Below are positions 1 to 11,902 of a stretch of 64,000 bases of DNA, piece after piece. Location: positions 35,428,467 to 35,492,466 of the forward strand of contig JBANSL010000004.1 of NCBI GenBank assembly GCA_037127255.1, written 5' to 3'. A model generated the notes under the pieces. That model was not told the DNA's origin and searched no databases. It was given only the letters and a program-made list of their open reading frames with translations. This stretch comes from Persicaria tinctoria. Taxonomy: Eukaryota; Streptophyta; Magnoliopsida; Caryophyllales; Polygonaceae. The translations under genes were made by a program, and so were the position numbers. Position 1 is the stretch's first letter; the number at the start of each line of letters is the position of its first letter.

Positions 1-1727
1 TACAACTACAGAAGTCCAAGTTCAAAGAGCAGCGGAAACGGGCCAAATCAATCTGAAAGCAAGGAAATCTACCCGACAACATGTTAGTCGATATCGACTA
101 AAGCTTGTCGATATCGAGTAAAGTTACTCGACTTCCAGCAAGGTTGACCAGAATCGAGCAAGGCTAGAAGAAAAGAAGCACATCTTACTCAATATCGAGG
201 AATCTACTCGATATCGAGGAAAACCCAAGTCGATTTCCACCGCTGGAGCCGAGATCGACGAAGCTGAACATTGTGAGTCGACAAGAGAAGATGGGAGCCG
301 AGCAAAGTTACTGATGTCGAGTAAATTCCTCGATATCGAGGAAACATCCAGTCGACATGTGTCCAGAAGCCGGAATCGAGTTGCTGAGCGGAAGACGAGA
401 AAGTGCTACTCGATATTGAGGAATTCTACTCGATATCGAGGAAATTCCAGAAGCCGACGAGGAGTAATCCGAGGTCTTGTTAAGTTTCTATACCGAGTCC
501 AATGGTGATATTTTCGAGATGAAATTCTATCAAGATCTATTAAGTACCATCAAGGCAAGAGAGAAGATATTTTATCCACATTAGCTATAGTCCTAGTTGA
601 TTTAATTCTTTTATTCCATTATTTAATCTTTAGATAAAAGATAAATAGATATAGATATAGATAGGTAATTCTTTCCTAATTAGAGAGGGAATGAAGCCTA
701 TAAATAAAGTCTTAGGGGCAGATTTCCATTTATTCAATTCCAGTTACAATTAGTTACGTAGAGAGAATAGAGGAGAGAGCTTGTGGCGAGAGAAGTTGGA
801 AAGGCAAAAGCGGGTTTGACTTCGATTGGTTGTAAGATTTCTTTAGTTTATGTAATGCAATTTATTTTCCTTAAATCTTTGATGAGTTTCTTAATGATGA
901 AGAGCGAGTAGTCCACCCACTTCTGGGGTCGGGGTGAGCCCGACGTTAGCCATGTGAGGTGATGCGGTAAAGGTTTGATCTTTTTATGCAATTCGTCTTC
1001 TATCCCTACAATTATGATTCTTTTGCGAAAGTTGAAGGTCATCCTTGTTTGTGTTATTGAAATGAAAGTGATCTTAATACAACTTGGGTTAATTATGTGA
1101 AAAGGGTAAGTAACAATTAGGGTTTATGTGAAAGCCTCTATCTTCCTATTTGCTAATAACGAAAGTTATTTGATGAAAAGCATGATCTTTTATGCCTTTA
1201 TGTATTATTTTGCATGGTTATCGTTGTGGTGTTGTAACCCTGGCCTTGAAAGTTTTTAGTTTAATGATTTATTGCATCGAAATCCGTGTTATGCGTGCGA
1301 AAGGTTGTGAATTTATGTTTTTGTCTTTAGTCGATTTTGAGCAGGTTTTTATCGACATCGAGGATTTTCCTCGATATCGAGGAAAGTTTACTCGACATCG
1401 GGTTGTTCTACTGAGTTCTGCTTTCTGTTCGTCGATTTTAGATACTGTTGGTCGATTTCTGTACTCGATATCGAGGATTGTAGTCGATATCGACCAAAGT
1501 TCTGTGCTTTGCTTTATTTTCCGCTTTTCTTTGTTAGTTCTTTCTGTTTGTCTACTTTTCTGTCTGTGAGATTTGCTGCTACCTGAGATCCGCTGACACG
1601 CTTCCTCGAGGATCGATCCTGACTTTCCACTGCTACATCAGGAGGAGGTCTTGTAATCATTTACGTGGGCATAATCTGGTTTGATTTATATTTCATTATA
1701 ACTTAAACTCGATTTCCTCCTACGAAA
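1..1727 (+). repeat. 5' LTR of D, first ~160 bp off-window
   Basis: The sequence matches the 3' LTR at 45605-47498 and ends at TACGAAA, the counterpart of TACAACA, just before the PBS. It contains a U3 block rich in TCGATATCGA motifs (about 91-455), a TATA box near 698, a conserved block with a telomere-like TTAGGGTTT (1117-1125), and a second motif block near the 3' end (about 1345-1500). The short ORFs inside it are motif-driven and are not genes. Confidence 0.9.
697..708 (+). promoter_or_regulatory. TATA box of D 5' LTR
   Basis: CCTATAAATAAA lies in the middle of the LTR, and the same site recurs in the 3' LTR (near 46466) and in every A, B and C LTR. The start of R is expected about 30 bp downstream. 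The assignment rests on sequence and position only. Confidence 0.6.
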
Positions 1728-1730
1728 AAT

Positions 1731-1748
1731 TGGTGTCGTTGCCGGGGA
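1731..1748 (+). promoter_or_regulatory. Primer binding site of D (tRNA-Asp type)
   Basis: TGGTGTCGTTGCCGGGGA starts three bases after the LTR. It differs at two C-to-T positions from TGGCGCCGTTGCCGGGGA, the complement of the plant tRNA-Asp 3' end used by Athila elements. The changes look like deamination decay. Confidence 0.85.
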
Positions 1749-1790
1749 AGCAATCATACGTTTTCCTTTAAGTTTTGATTATGTAGGTGT

Positions 1791-2847
1791 ATGCGCCGTT
1801 CTGGTCAAACACCTGAATTTGACGCCTTAGACGATCAGGAACACCTTATACACATCCATTCTAAACTAAAAAGGATCATGGCGACTGCTAAAACACAAGC
1901 TGAGATGATTGAGAGTCTTCAGAGGGAACTAGTTGCCAAGGATACCGCTCTCAACACTGAGAGAGCACGCACTACACATGAAGTTGCGCGAAGAAGGCAA
2001 TTGGAAGATGAGCTCGCCCAATACCCTACCACTGCAGAGGATTACATGCACCCAACTCTCGTCGTGCCTGAATCGGCTATTCTAATCCCTGAGATTAACT
2101 TTGAAATTCGCACTCCTTTCCTGATTGAAATTAAACATAATGCTTTCCATGGTAGATTTAATGAATGCCCTCTTCAACATATTACCAACTTTACTGATAT
2201 GTGCCGAACTCTTGCTGAAGGTACCACTTCGGAATATGTCATGATGAAGGCTTTTCGTTGGTCTTTGGCTGGGCCAGCATTGAAGTGGCTTGAAGGTCTC
2301 CGTCCACGATCCCTCACCACATGGGCTAAAGTAAAGCAGGAATTTCTCAACAAATTTTTTCCTCCTGCTAAGACAGTGCTCCTCCGCCAAAAGATTACAG
2401 CTTTCAAACAGCAGCCTGGAGAGCCGCTAGCTAAAGCATCGGAACGTTATAAGGATCTACCGCGATCCTGCCCTACACATGGAGAGCAACCTTGCATCGT
2501 TCAAGAGATCTTCTTCAGTTCTCTTGACCTGACTGCTAAGGATAGGATCAACACGTATACTCATTCTGAGTATTTGACAATGCCGCCAGCTGACGCATGG
2601 GTTGTCCTCGACAAGCTGACCAACTACGATAACAAGTATGGGACTCCAATCAACTATGATGAGAATGCCTATGCCAGGCCAACCCCATCCATGCCCCTCT
2701 ATGAGCCCTCTAAGGAGATTGATCCAGATGTCAAGGAGCAGTACTACAGAGATCAGAATCGCAAGCTCCTCAAGCAAGTAAAGTATCTTTCTGTCAACCA
2801 GCCTTGCATTGAATGCGGATCACAGCAGCACACCACTATTGAGTGCC
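1791..2847 (+). pseudogene. gag: D gag, N-terminal part, cut by element A
   Basis: This is the structural polyprotein that would form the capsid particle. It opens with MRRSGQTPEF, as in A and B, followed by a charged coiled-coil-like stretch (about residues 25-70). The retrotransposon gag core follows (about 95-250, with FRWSLAGPALKWLEG and FLNKFFPPAKT). The reading reaches the CCHC knuckle CIECGSQQHTTIEC (CX2CX4HX4C) near residue 340. It breaks at 2847, where A inserted, and resumes at 42068, where a 2-nt loss shifts the frame. The last few codons of the open frame beyond 2847 belong to A's LTR. Confidence 0.9.
2843..2847. repeat. Target-site duplication of A, left copy (GTGCC)
   Basis: GTGCC here and at 42063-42067 flank A exactly, inside the knuckle codons of D gag. 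A copy without an insert in F reads GAGTGCCCAC at the same place, which confirms the empty site. Confidence 0.95.
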
Positions 2848-4737
2848 TGTTGTTAGGAGGAAATCGAGTTTAAAATATAAAATATAAACCAAACCAGATT
2901 CTGCCCACGCAAATAATTACAAGACCTCCTCTTGATCCAGCAGTGGGAAGTCAGGATCGATCCATGAGGAAGCACATCAGCGGATCTCAAGTAGCTGTAA
3001 ATCTCACAGACAGAAAGCCAGAAAAAAGGACAGAAATAACAGACAAAAGCAAAAACCGAAAGCAAAGCAACAGAAACTACTCGATATCGAGCAACAGTCC
3101 TCGATATCGACTACAGAAATTGACAACAGGGACTCAATATCGACAACAGAAATGAAGACCAGCAGAAGACTTAATTTCGAGTAAAACCATCCTCGATATC
3201 GAGTAAATCAACTCGATATCGACAAGAACCTGGTCGACGTCGACAAACAGTAGAAACTTAAAGATGCAACTTCTCACACAAAACCCAGATTTTCAACGAA
3301 ATAAATTCAATAAACTAAAAGACTTCCGAATCCAGGGTATCAACACAACAACGATAACCATGCAAAATAACACATAAAGGCATAAAAGATCATGCTTTTC
3401 ATCAAATAACTTTCGTTATTAACAAATAGGAATATAGAGGCTTTCGCAAAAACCCTAATTGTTACTAACCCTTTTCACATAATTAACCCAAGTTGCATTA
3501 AGATCGCTTTTGCTTCAATAACATAAACAAGGATCACCTTCAACTCTCGCAAAAGAATTATGCTCATATGGATAGAAGACGAATTGCATAAAAAGCTCAA
3601 ATCTTTACCGCATCATCTTACATGGCTACCATCAGGCTCACCCCGACCCTAGAATTGGGTGGACTACTCGCTCTTCATCATCAAGAAAGACATCAATAAT
3701 TTCAGGAAAATAACTTGCATTAAATAAACCAAAGAAAGCTTACAATCAATCGAAGCCAAATCCGCTTTCGCCTTTCTAACTTCTCTCGGCACAAGCTCTC
3801 TCCTCTACTCTCTGTATGTGTAACTAATTGTAACTGAAATTAAATGACTAAAATCCAGCCCCTACGGCTTTATTTATAGGCTTCCAACCCTTGCTAATCA
3901 AGGTAAGAAAGTCTATCTATATATATATCTATCTATCTAATTACTTAAAGATTAAATAATGGAATAAAAGAATTAATTCCAAAAAAGGAATATATCTAAA
4001 GTAGGTAAATCTTCCATGGAGTTGATAGATCTTGATAGAATCGGATATAGTCGGACTCTTTCGCTCCCAAGCAAGCCAGCTCGACACGGACACCAAAACC
4101 ACGTAACGCGGCCCAGGAGGATTTTCCTCGATATCGAGTAATTTACTCGATATCGAGTAACGTCGTCGTCGACTTCGACTTCTGGTCTTGGCCGAGTAAC
4201 TGCTCCCCGACACTGGCTCGGACATGTGGTGCTGGGGTTGTCGATATCGAGCAAAGTACTCGATATCGAGTCAGTGGTGCTCGGTATGTCCAGTCTTCGG
4301 CTTCTCGACTTAGCATTCTTCCTCGACTCAGGGCAGGACTTTCAAGTTTTGTCGATATCGAGTAAATGGGTTGGCTTCGTCTTCAGCTCCTCGATCAGCT
4401 CCTACTCGACCAGTTCTCTGCTCGGACTTCTTTGGTCAATATCGAGTAAAAGTACTCGATATCGAGTACTACTTGTCTTCAGCTCGATTAGTCCTGGTTC
4501 TGTCGCTCTTTGACCTTGGACTTCTGTTGTTGACTTTCGAGCTTTTCGTCCTTTCTCAGAACTACTGTAAATTGCTTTGATTTCTACAAATTTAAACAGA
4601 AACTGGTGTAGATTCCATAATTTGACAAATAAGAATAAACTACATAGATTCAGTGTTATTCTAGCCCAAATGCATGAAATGTGTGCAGAAAATGACATAA
4701 AAGTAACTGTAAAACATGGCAGATTCAGCTCAGAACA
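2848..4737 (-). repeat. 3' LTR of A
   Basis: The LTR begins TGTTGTTAGG and ends with the complement of TGTTCTGAGC (CAGAACA), where its partner has CACAACA. It aligns with 40274-42062. The TATA box is the complement of 3867-3880. TCGATATCGA motifs cluster at 3078-3236 and 4126-4470, on either side of the TATA box. A telomere-like AAACCCTAA lies at 3450-3458. Confidence 0.9.
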
Positions 4738-6373
4738 AACACCCCATACTTAAGCTTGCTTGTCCTCAACCAATACTTTTAATTGTCATTAGGGCAAGAA
4801 ATAAAAACTCTCTACATATTGGATTCATTCTTATATATCCCTGCAGTCAATTACCATCATCGAAAAGATACTTGTGCCATAAATCCATGCATGTGCAAAT
4901 TTAAAAGCAACATCTACTCACAAAAGGAGAGTAATGCAAAAACAATTTATGTGACAAAGCATTAATAATCAATAGGACTTTAATTTAAGCTCAAATAAGG
5001 AGTAGATTGGTAAAAGGCTAAAGGCGGGAAATTTTTGGCAATGTGATGCTAATGATCCGAGGAAATGGAGTATTTCCAAACTTTCTTTACCATATTCCTT
5101 CTTCATAAGAATCATCACCTTTCGCTCATCCGCTTAATGCTTTTTTCAATAATAATGCTTTTATTTCTCTAACCTCAGCACTGCTTTCCCGCGAGTCGCA
5201 AACATGGGTGTCATGAATGGCCCCAGATACTTAGTGCTTTGGACTCCTCACCTGTGTGTCCCATCTCACCGAACTTTTATCTCAGCGAGCAGGGTCGATC
5301 TACCTTTATCTCCTGAGGTGATTGGATTTTCTTTCACTCATTAAATTTTCCACATATCTGAATTTTCCTTGCCAAACTCCAATAATGATAACAATAACAA
5401 CACAATCACCATATGATAATCTCCATAATGTAACATTATTCTCAACACAATCCCCGGATAAGAAATAAGGTAAAGAATGGGCCATATTTAGAATACGTGG
5501 AGCAATAACTTGAAATAAGGCACAATATGGTTTTTGTGATGCATAAGCATAGGTAGGGCTAGAATTATAAACAATATGAGCATTACATGGAATTATAAAG
5601 TCCTCCATCCTCTTATCATGCAACATGTCAAAAGCAACTTCAAATTTTACCTCCTTTCATGGTTTTCATCCAAATATGCACTTCACTGTGACTTTCCTTT
5701 ACTAGGCAATTTCATGCTATATATCTAATGAATCCAATTTTGCATCGTCGAGTTCAATTTAGCTTCCATGACACTTATCAAAAAATTTCAATGGGGGTCA
5801 TTTTTTTCAAATTTTGGAAAACGTGCATGTAAGCACATAAATTAATAATGAATTACAAAATAGACATGTATAAGCAATTCAAGAAATAATGCAGAAATAA
5901 TCTCAAATATGGCAAATATGCACAAAGTAAGCCTTTCCCCCACCCCATACTTAAACATTAGAGTGTCCTCACTGTATAAAAATAAGGGTAAATAAAGAAA
6001 CTCACTAGATAGGTGTGCACGGCTTCAAAATATCGAGTGATAATGATGTTGGGCCGAGTCGGAGTTAGCTTGCTTCTATCCCCATGGACCTGAAAAATAT
6101 AGAAGGCATATACCCACAATAGAAAAACTAAAAGTTCAAAACCAAAAACAAACAAAAGCAATAATGTCCAAAAGTCCCAAAAATAAATGTCTATTTACAA
6201 GCTCTAGATTTTATAGTCGCTAGGCCAAATTTCTCCATTTAGCTCAAGGTGGCATTTGCAGGGCCCATGTTGCTTGGGCTTCAAATAGGACTCCATTCTT
6301 GTCCATCAGTTGCAGTCCTCCGGAATGGATCCTGTTCACCACGAAAGGTTCCCTCCTCTTCTTGTTGAATTGC
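4738..6373 (-). other. 3' untranslated tail of A with polypurine tract
   Basis: The stretch next to the LTR reads, in element sense, hairpin then AAGTATGGGG, the presumed plus-strand primer (about 4738-4785). A second AAGTATGGGG with its own hairpin lies at about 5944-5976. A block conserved among A, B, C and D occupies about 5166-5244. The C-terminal codons (integrase-tail-like, ending at about 6247) are cut at about 6366-6373. The join to C-type sequence there uses a TGAATT microhomology. ORFs here are short and unconvincing. Confidence 0.7.
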
Positions 6374-7690
6374 CACATTCCTTCTCCATTTGATTCATCA
6401 CCTTTCATAATGCTTTTATTCATAATAATGCTTTTACTTCTCTAACCTCAGCACTGCCATCTCGCGAGTCGCAAACATGGGTGTCATGAATGGCCCCGGA
6501 TACTTAGTGCTTTGGACTCCTCACAATGTGTCCCATCTCTCCAAACTATTATCTCAGAGAGCAGGGTCAATCTACCTTTATCTCCTGAGGTGATTGGATT
6601 TTCTTTCACTCATTAAATTTTCCATATATTCCAAACAATTTCCTTCCAAACTCCAAATATGATAACAACACAAACACCATATAATAATCTCCATAATGTA
6701 ACATCATTCTCAACATAATCCCCGGATAAGGTAAAGAATGGCAATTTTTAGATCATGTGGAGCAATATTTGAAATAAGGCATATTATGGCTTTTGTGATG
6801 CATAAGCATGGGTAAGGCTAGGATTATAACAATATGAGCATTATATGGAAATATAAAGTCCTCCATCATCTTATCATGCAACATGTCAAAAGCAACTTCA
6901 AATTTTACCTCCTTTTATGGTTTTCACAAAATATGCACTTCATTGTGACTTCCCTTAATTAGGCAATTTCATGCTATATCTCTAATGAATCCAATTTTGC
7001 ATCGTCGAGTTCAATATAAGCTTCCATGACATTATTTCAAAATTTTCAATGGGTTCATTTTTCTTAAATTTTGGAAAAACATGCATATAAGCATATAAAT
7101 CAATAATCCATTCCAAAATAGCCATGTAGCAATTCAAAGAAATAATGCACATATATGATCAAATATGCACAAAGTAAGCCCTTCCCCCACCCCATACTTA
7201 AAATTTACAGTGTCCCCACTGTATAAAATCAAATAAAAACAAGAGTAAAGGAAGGAACTCACAGGATAACACATCGAGGAAGCAAATCAGTCTAGGTCGA
7301 GTAGGTTCCTTGTCGATATCGAGTACAGTACTCGATATCAAGTAGGCTCTCAGCGTCTCGTGGAATCTGAAGTCGAGGAGCATCTGGCTGGTCGATATCG
7401 AGTACGTCTACTCGAGATCGAGTAACTTCTGGGCTTCTCCTCCTTGTCGTAGTCGACTTGGCCTTCGTCGATTCTGACAGTTTTCCACCTCATCTTGTGG
7501 AGTTTCATGCCACTTCGCTAGGACCCCATACTTGACCACAAACATCGATTGCTCAAAATTGTCAGGAATGACCTTCACCTTATAAGGCAAAAGCAACATT
7601 GAAGCACCATGGGCAACGACGTCCGGCTTTTGCGTTGGTGGCTATTCTTTTTCTTGGGATCCTTCCAAAGATTCTTCAAAGATAGATAGT
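6374..7690 (-). other. C internal segment left of B insertion
   Basis: This is the C 3' tail followed by part of the C ORF (about 7480-7690). It matches 26850 onward and 28480-28690 in the intact unit. It includes the internal hairpin and purine tract near 7195-7220 and TCGATATCGA motifs at 7310-7420. A deletion joins CTGACAGTTTT directly to the ORF part. B interrupts it at 7691. Confidence 0.75.
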
Positions 7691-9859
7691 TGTTGACTAG
7701 GAAGGAGGATGGTCGAGTATGAAATAAATATAGAATAAAGATCAGACTGACTTCCCTGTCTCAGCAAATAAATACAAGACTTCCTCCCGTTGTAGTAAGA
7801 GAAAATCAGGATCGAATCCACGAGGAAGCACGTCAGCAGTTCTTAGGTAGCTATAAATTCTCACAGAAGCAGCAGAAAGACAGAAACAGAAATAAACCCG
7901 GCAAGGGCAACTAAAATAAAAGCAAAGAACAAGGCAAAACAGGAAAAGACAAAGTGAAACAAAGCAAAAACGAAAAGCAAAGGCAAAGAGCTACTCGACC
8001 TCGACAAGAGGTACTCGATCTCGACAAGAAACAGTAAAGGCAGAAACTTCAGAAATCGACAACAGAAAAGAACTCAACTCGACCTAGACTAAGCTCTCCT
8101 CGACCTCGACAAAGGTCCTCCTCGAGATCGACAAGATCTCCTCTGTATCGAGTAACTATGCAGAAAACTGTAAATTGCAGAATTTAAAGACAAACGCAGA
8201 ATTTCGACAGAAATAAACTCAATATATTAAAAGACTTCCAAAACAAGGGTTTCATCACCACAACGATAACCATGCAAAGTAACAGATAAAGGCATAAAAG
8301 ATCATGCTTTCCATCAAATAACTTTCGTCATTAACAAATAGGCATATAGAGGCTCTCGCATAAACCCTAATTGTTACTAACCCTTTTTCACATAATTAAT
8401 CCAAGTTGCATTAAGATCACTTTCGCTTCAATAATACAAACAAGGATCACCTTCAACTCTCGCAAAAGAATCATGCTCATAGGGATAGAAGATGAATCAC
8501 ACAAAAAGATCTGACCTTTATCGCATCGCCTCACATGGCCACCGTCGGGCTCACCCAAGCCCCAGAAGTGGGTGGACTACTCACGCCTCATTGCAATAAC
8601 AGACATTGATTGAAAAGAAATAACTTGCATAAAACTATATTCAAAAGCCTTTTACAATCCAGGCAATCAACTTTCGCAAAAAGCCAAAACCCTAAAAACC
8701 TTAGAACTCCTAAACTTCTATGTGGAACTAACTAATTGTGTTTCTTGAATGATGATTGAATGAATAAAACTGAGCCCCCTAGGGCCTTATTTATAGCCTT
8801 CATTCCCTAGCTATTCTAGGATAGAAGATATCTATCTCTATCTAAAATTATATCTAAAACTTGAAAGGATAAATAAATTGTTAAAAGGAAATAAATCTAT
8901 AAGGAAAAGATAAAACTAATTAAGGTAGATCTTCATGTCTTGATAGATCTCCCTTCCATGATGATAGAACTTGATGGAATCGGATAGAATCTTCCGCCTT
9001 CGGCCCCAAGGAATCCCACGTCTACTCGGACAAGTCTTCGTCGAGAAGCTGCTGGACACGGCTCTACTCGACCTCGACCACGGCTCGTCGACCTCGACAA
9101 GCATTGTTCGTCGAGTGGACTCCTCTGCTAGATCTGCTTGATGTGCTCGAACTTGGCTCCCTGGGTGCTTGTCGACCTCGAGTAGGCCTTGTCGATCTCG
9201 AGTAGCTCTGGTCATCGACTAGGCTTCCTCGGGTTGGTGTGCTCGACTGGCTCGGACAAGGACTCAGGCGCTCGTCGATCTCGGGTAGCCTTCGTCGACC
9301 TCGAGTAGGGATGATCGTCGACTAGGTCTCCTCGAGTGGCTCTCCTCGGCAAGCGTGTGGTCCGCTGCAGCGAGTCGAGTCCCTGGCAGCGAGTCTCGCC
9401 TGGTCGTCTTCGGCTTCGTCCTCGGCTCCTTTCCTTGTCGACTCCGGACATGGCGCCTGGGCTTCGTCGACCTCGACCAGTGCTTGTCGAGATCGAGTAG
9501 GGTCCGGAGCTCGGGTTGGTCTGGCTCTCGATCAGGCTTTGCTCGACCAAGGTTGCTCGGACAGGCTCGTCTAGTTCGAGTAGGCCTACTCGAGATCCAG
9601 TAGCCTTGACCCCCAGACTGGTTCCGCTGCTTTGACCTTGGACTTCTGTAGTGGTTTTCCGAGCTTTTCCGACCTTCTGTAGAATTGCTGTAAAATGCCT
9701 CGATTTCTGCGAATTAAACAGAAACTGGTGTAGATTCCATAATTTGGCAAATAAATATAAACTACATAGATTCTGTACTATCTAAACCCAAATGAATGCA
9801 ATGTATACAGAAATCGATATAAAAGTTACTGTAAAACATGGCAGATTCAGCTCACAACA
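7691..9859 (-). repeat. 3' LTR of B
   Basis: It runs from TGTTGACTAG to CTCACAACA and pairs with 22003-24261. TATA complement is at 8785-8796 and a telomere-like AAACCCTAA near 8372. TCGA-NN-TCGA motifs cluster at about 7990-8150 and 9060-9600. It is shorter than the 5' LTR partly because of a missing motif-rich stretch corresponding to about 23640-23760. Confidence 0.9.
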
Positions 9860-11337
9860 AATACCCCATACTTAAGCTTGCTTGTCCTCAAGCAATACTT
9901 TTATTTGTCATTCAGGGGAAGAATTTAAACTCTCAACATCTTAGATTCATTCTTATATGTCCCTGCAATCAATTACCATCATCGAAAAGGTACTAGTGTC
10001 ACAGATTCATGCATGTGCAAACATGTAAAAGCAACATCTACTCATAAAAGGAGGGTTATGCAAAAACATAATTCATATGACAAAGCATTTATAATCAAGA
10101 AGACTTTAATTTAAGCTCATGAAGGAGTAGATTGGTAAAAAGGCAAAAAGGTGGGCAATTCTTGGCAATGTGGTGCTAATGATCCGGGGAAATGGATTAC
10201 TTTCAAACTTGAGTTTCCACATTCCTTCTCCATTTGATTCATCACCTTTCATATTGCTTTTCTTCATAATAATGCTTTTACCTCTCTAACCTCGGCACTG
10301 CCTTCTCGCGAGTCGCAAACATGGGTGTCATGAATGGCCCCGGATACTTAGTGCTTTGGAATCCTCACAATATGTCCCATCTCTCCAAACTGTTATCTCA
10401 GAGAGCAGGGTCAATCTACCTTTATCTCCTGAGGTGATTGGATTTTCTTTCACTCATTAAATTTTCCATATAATTCCAACGATTTTCCTTCCAAACTCCA
10501 AATAATGATAACAATCACAAAACACCATATGACAATCTCCATAATGTAACATCATTCTCAACATAATCCCCGGATAAGGTAAAGAATGGCCATTTTTAGA
10601 TCATGTGGAGCAATATATGAAATAAGGCATAATATGGCTTTTGTGATGCATAAGCATAGGTAAGGCTAGGAATTAACAATGAGCATTAAATGGAAATATA
10701 AAGTCCTCCATCATCTTATCATGCAACATGTCAAAAGCAACTTCAAATTTTACCTCCTTTCATGGTTTTCCAGAAATAATGCACTTCATTGTGACTTCCC
10801 TTTACTAGGCAATTTCATGCTATATATCTAATGAATCCAATTTTGCATCGTCGAGTTCAATATAAGCTTCCATGACATTATTCAAAAAAAAAAATCAATG
10901 GGGGTCATTTTTTCTCAAAATTTTGGAAATCATGCATATACGCACATAAATCAATAATGCATTCCAAAATATCCATGTAGCAATTCAAAGAAATAATGCA
11001 CATATATGTCAAATATGATCAATATGCATGAAGTAAGCCCTTCCCCCACCCCATACTTAAATATTACAGTGTCCTCACTGTATAAAAAAAACAAGGTAAG
11101 GGTAAAGAAAGAAACTCACAAGACAGGTTTGCAGGGCCTCAAAATTTCGAATGGAGCATCTCCTGGCCGAGTAAGACTTGGTTCCATCCATTGACCTGAA
11201 AAGTAGAAGACATATACCCACAATAGCAAAACTAAAAGTGTTCAAAATCAAAACAAAAACAAAGTCTTAAAAAGTCCTAAAAAGTCTATGTACATGCTCT
11301 AGATTTTATAGTCGCTAGGCCGACTTTCCATTAATGC
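9860..11337 (-). other. 3' untranslated tail of B with two hairpin-purine-tract modules
   Basis: Next to the LTR, the complement of TTGCTTG-TCCT-CAAGCAA (9878-9895) and of CCCCATACTTAAG forms the polypurine tract module. A second module at 11045-11082 has stem TACAGTG/CACTGTA. A conserved block lies at about 10282-10358. Between 11120 and 11194 is a short segment bounded, in element sense, by TTTTCAG and GTGAGT, which could be a 75-bp exon. No long ORF is present. Confidence 0.7.
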
Positions 11338-11829
11338 TCAAGGTGGCATCTGCAGGGCCCATGTAGCTTGGGCCTCAAATAGGACTCCATTCTTGTCTAT
11401 CAGTTGTAATCCTCCAGAATGGATCTTGTTCACCACGAACGGTCCCATCCGCTTCTTGTTGAATTTGTTGGGAAACCAATGATCTTTTGATTTGGAAACA
11501 TAGAGTTTGTCTCCAACTTCATACTCTTTGGGCTCATCATTGGAAATCCTACATAAGCGCACATACCAAGGCAAACCTCTCCCATGTATAGATAGATCTT
11601 TAATGGAAATAGGAGAAGAAAGATCCATACCTTGGCTTACCTTCGCAGAAACGGATTCGGGAACCACTGTATTTGGTCGATCTCGACTAGGGCTAGTCGA
11701 TCTCGATAAGACTGCAGGCTCTGGTGGTGATCTGGTCGAAGATTCAGAAGTCGACGAAGGACAGGTCTTGTCGATCTCGACAAGCCTGGTCGACCTCGAC
11801 AAGGGTTCCGCTCCTGGTGGTGATCTCAT
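11338..11829 (-). CDS. B C-terminal ORF with integrase-tail-like domain
   Basis: This 163-aa frame is rich in S/T/R at its start because TCGA motifs are read as STS or SRS. It ends with a conserved block: YEVGDKLYVSKSKDHWFPNK, a RMGPFVV stretch and a final WALQMPP. The VGDK...FPNK...GPFVV pattern resembles the C-terminal (SH3-like) tail of Athila integrases. In D the equivalent block lies in the same frame as gag-pro; here H separates them and the frames differ. It may be a vestige of pol left by deletion, or a C-terminal extension of Gag. The start codon is not certain. Confidence 0.6.
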   Translation of the reverse strand: MRSPPGAEPLSRSTRLVEIDKTCPSSTSESSTRSPPEPAVLSRSTSPSRDRPNTVVPESVSAKVSQGMDLSSPISIKDLSIHGRGLPWYVRLCRISNDEPKEYEVGDKLYVSKSKDHWFPNKFNKKRMGPFVVNKIHSGGLQLIDKNGVLFEAQATWALQMPP

Positions 11830-11897
11830 CGACGACAGCGGATCTGGTGGATCCGAGTGGTGGTCGACCTCGACAAGCCTACCCGAGGTCGAGTAGG

Positions 11898-11902
11898 GTT
11901 CT
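11898..11902. repeat. Target-site duplication of H, left copy (GTTCT)
   Basis: GTTCT here and at 19039-19043 flank H exactly, a perfect 5-bp duplication. Confidence 0.95.
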
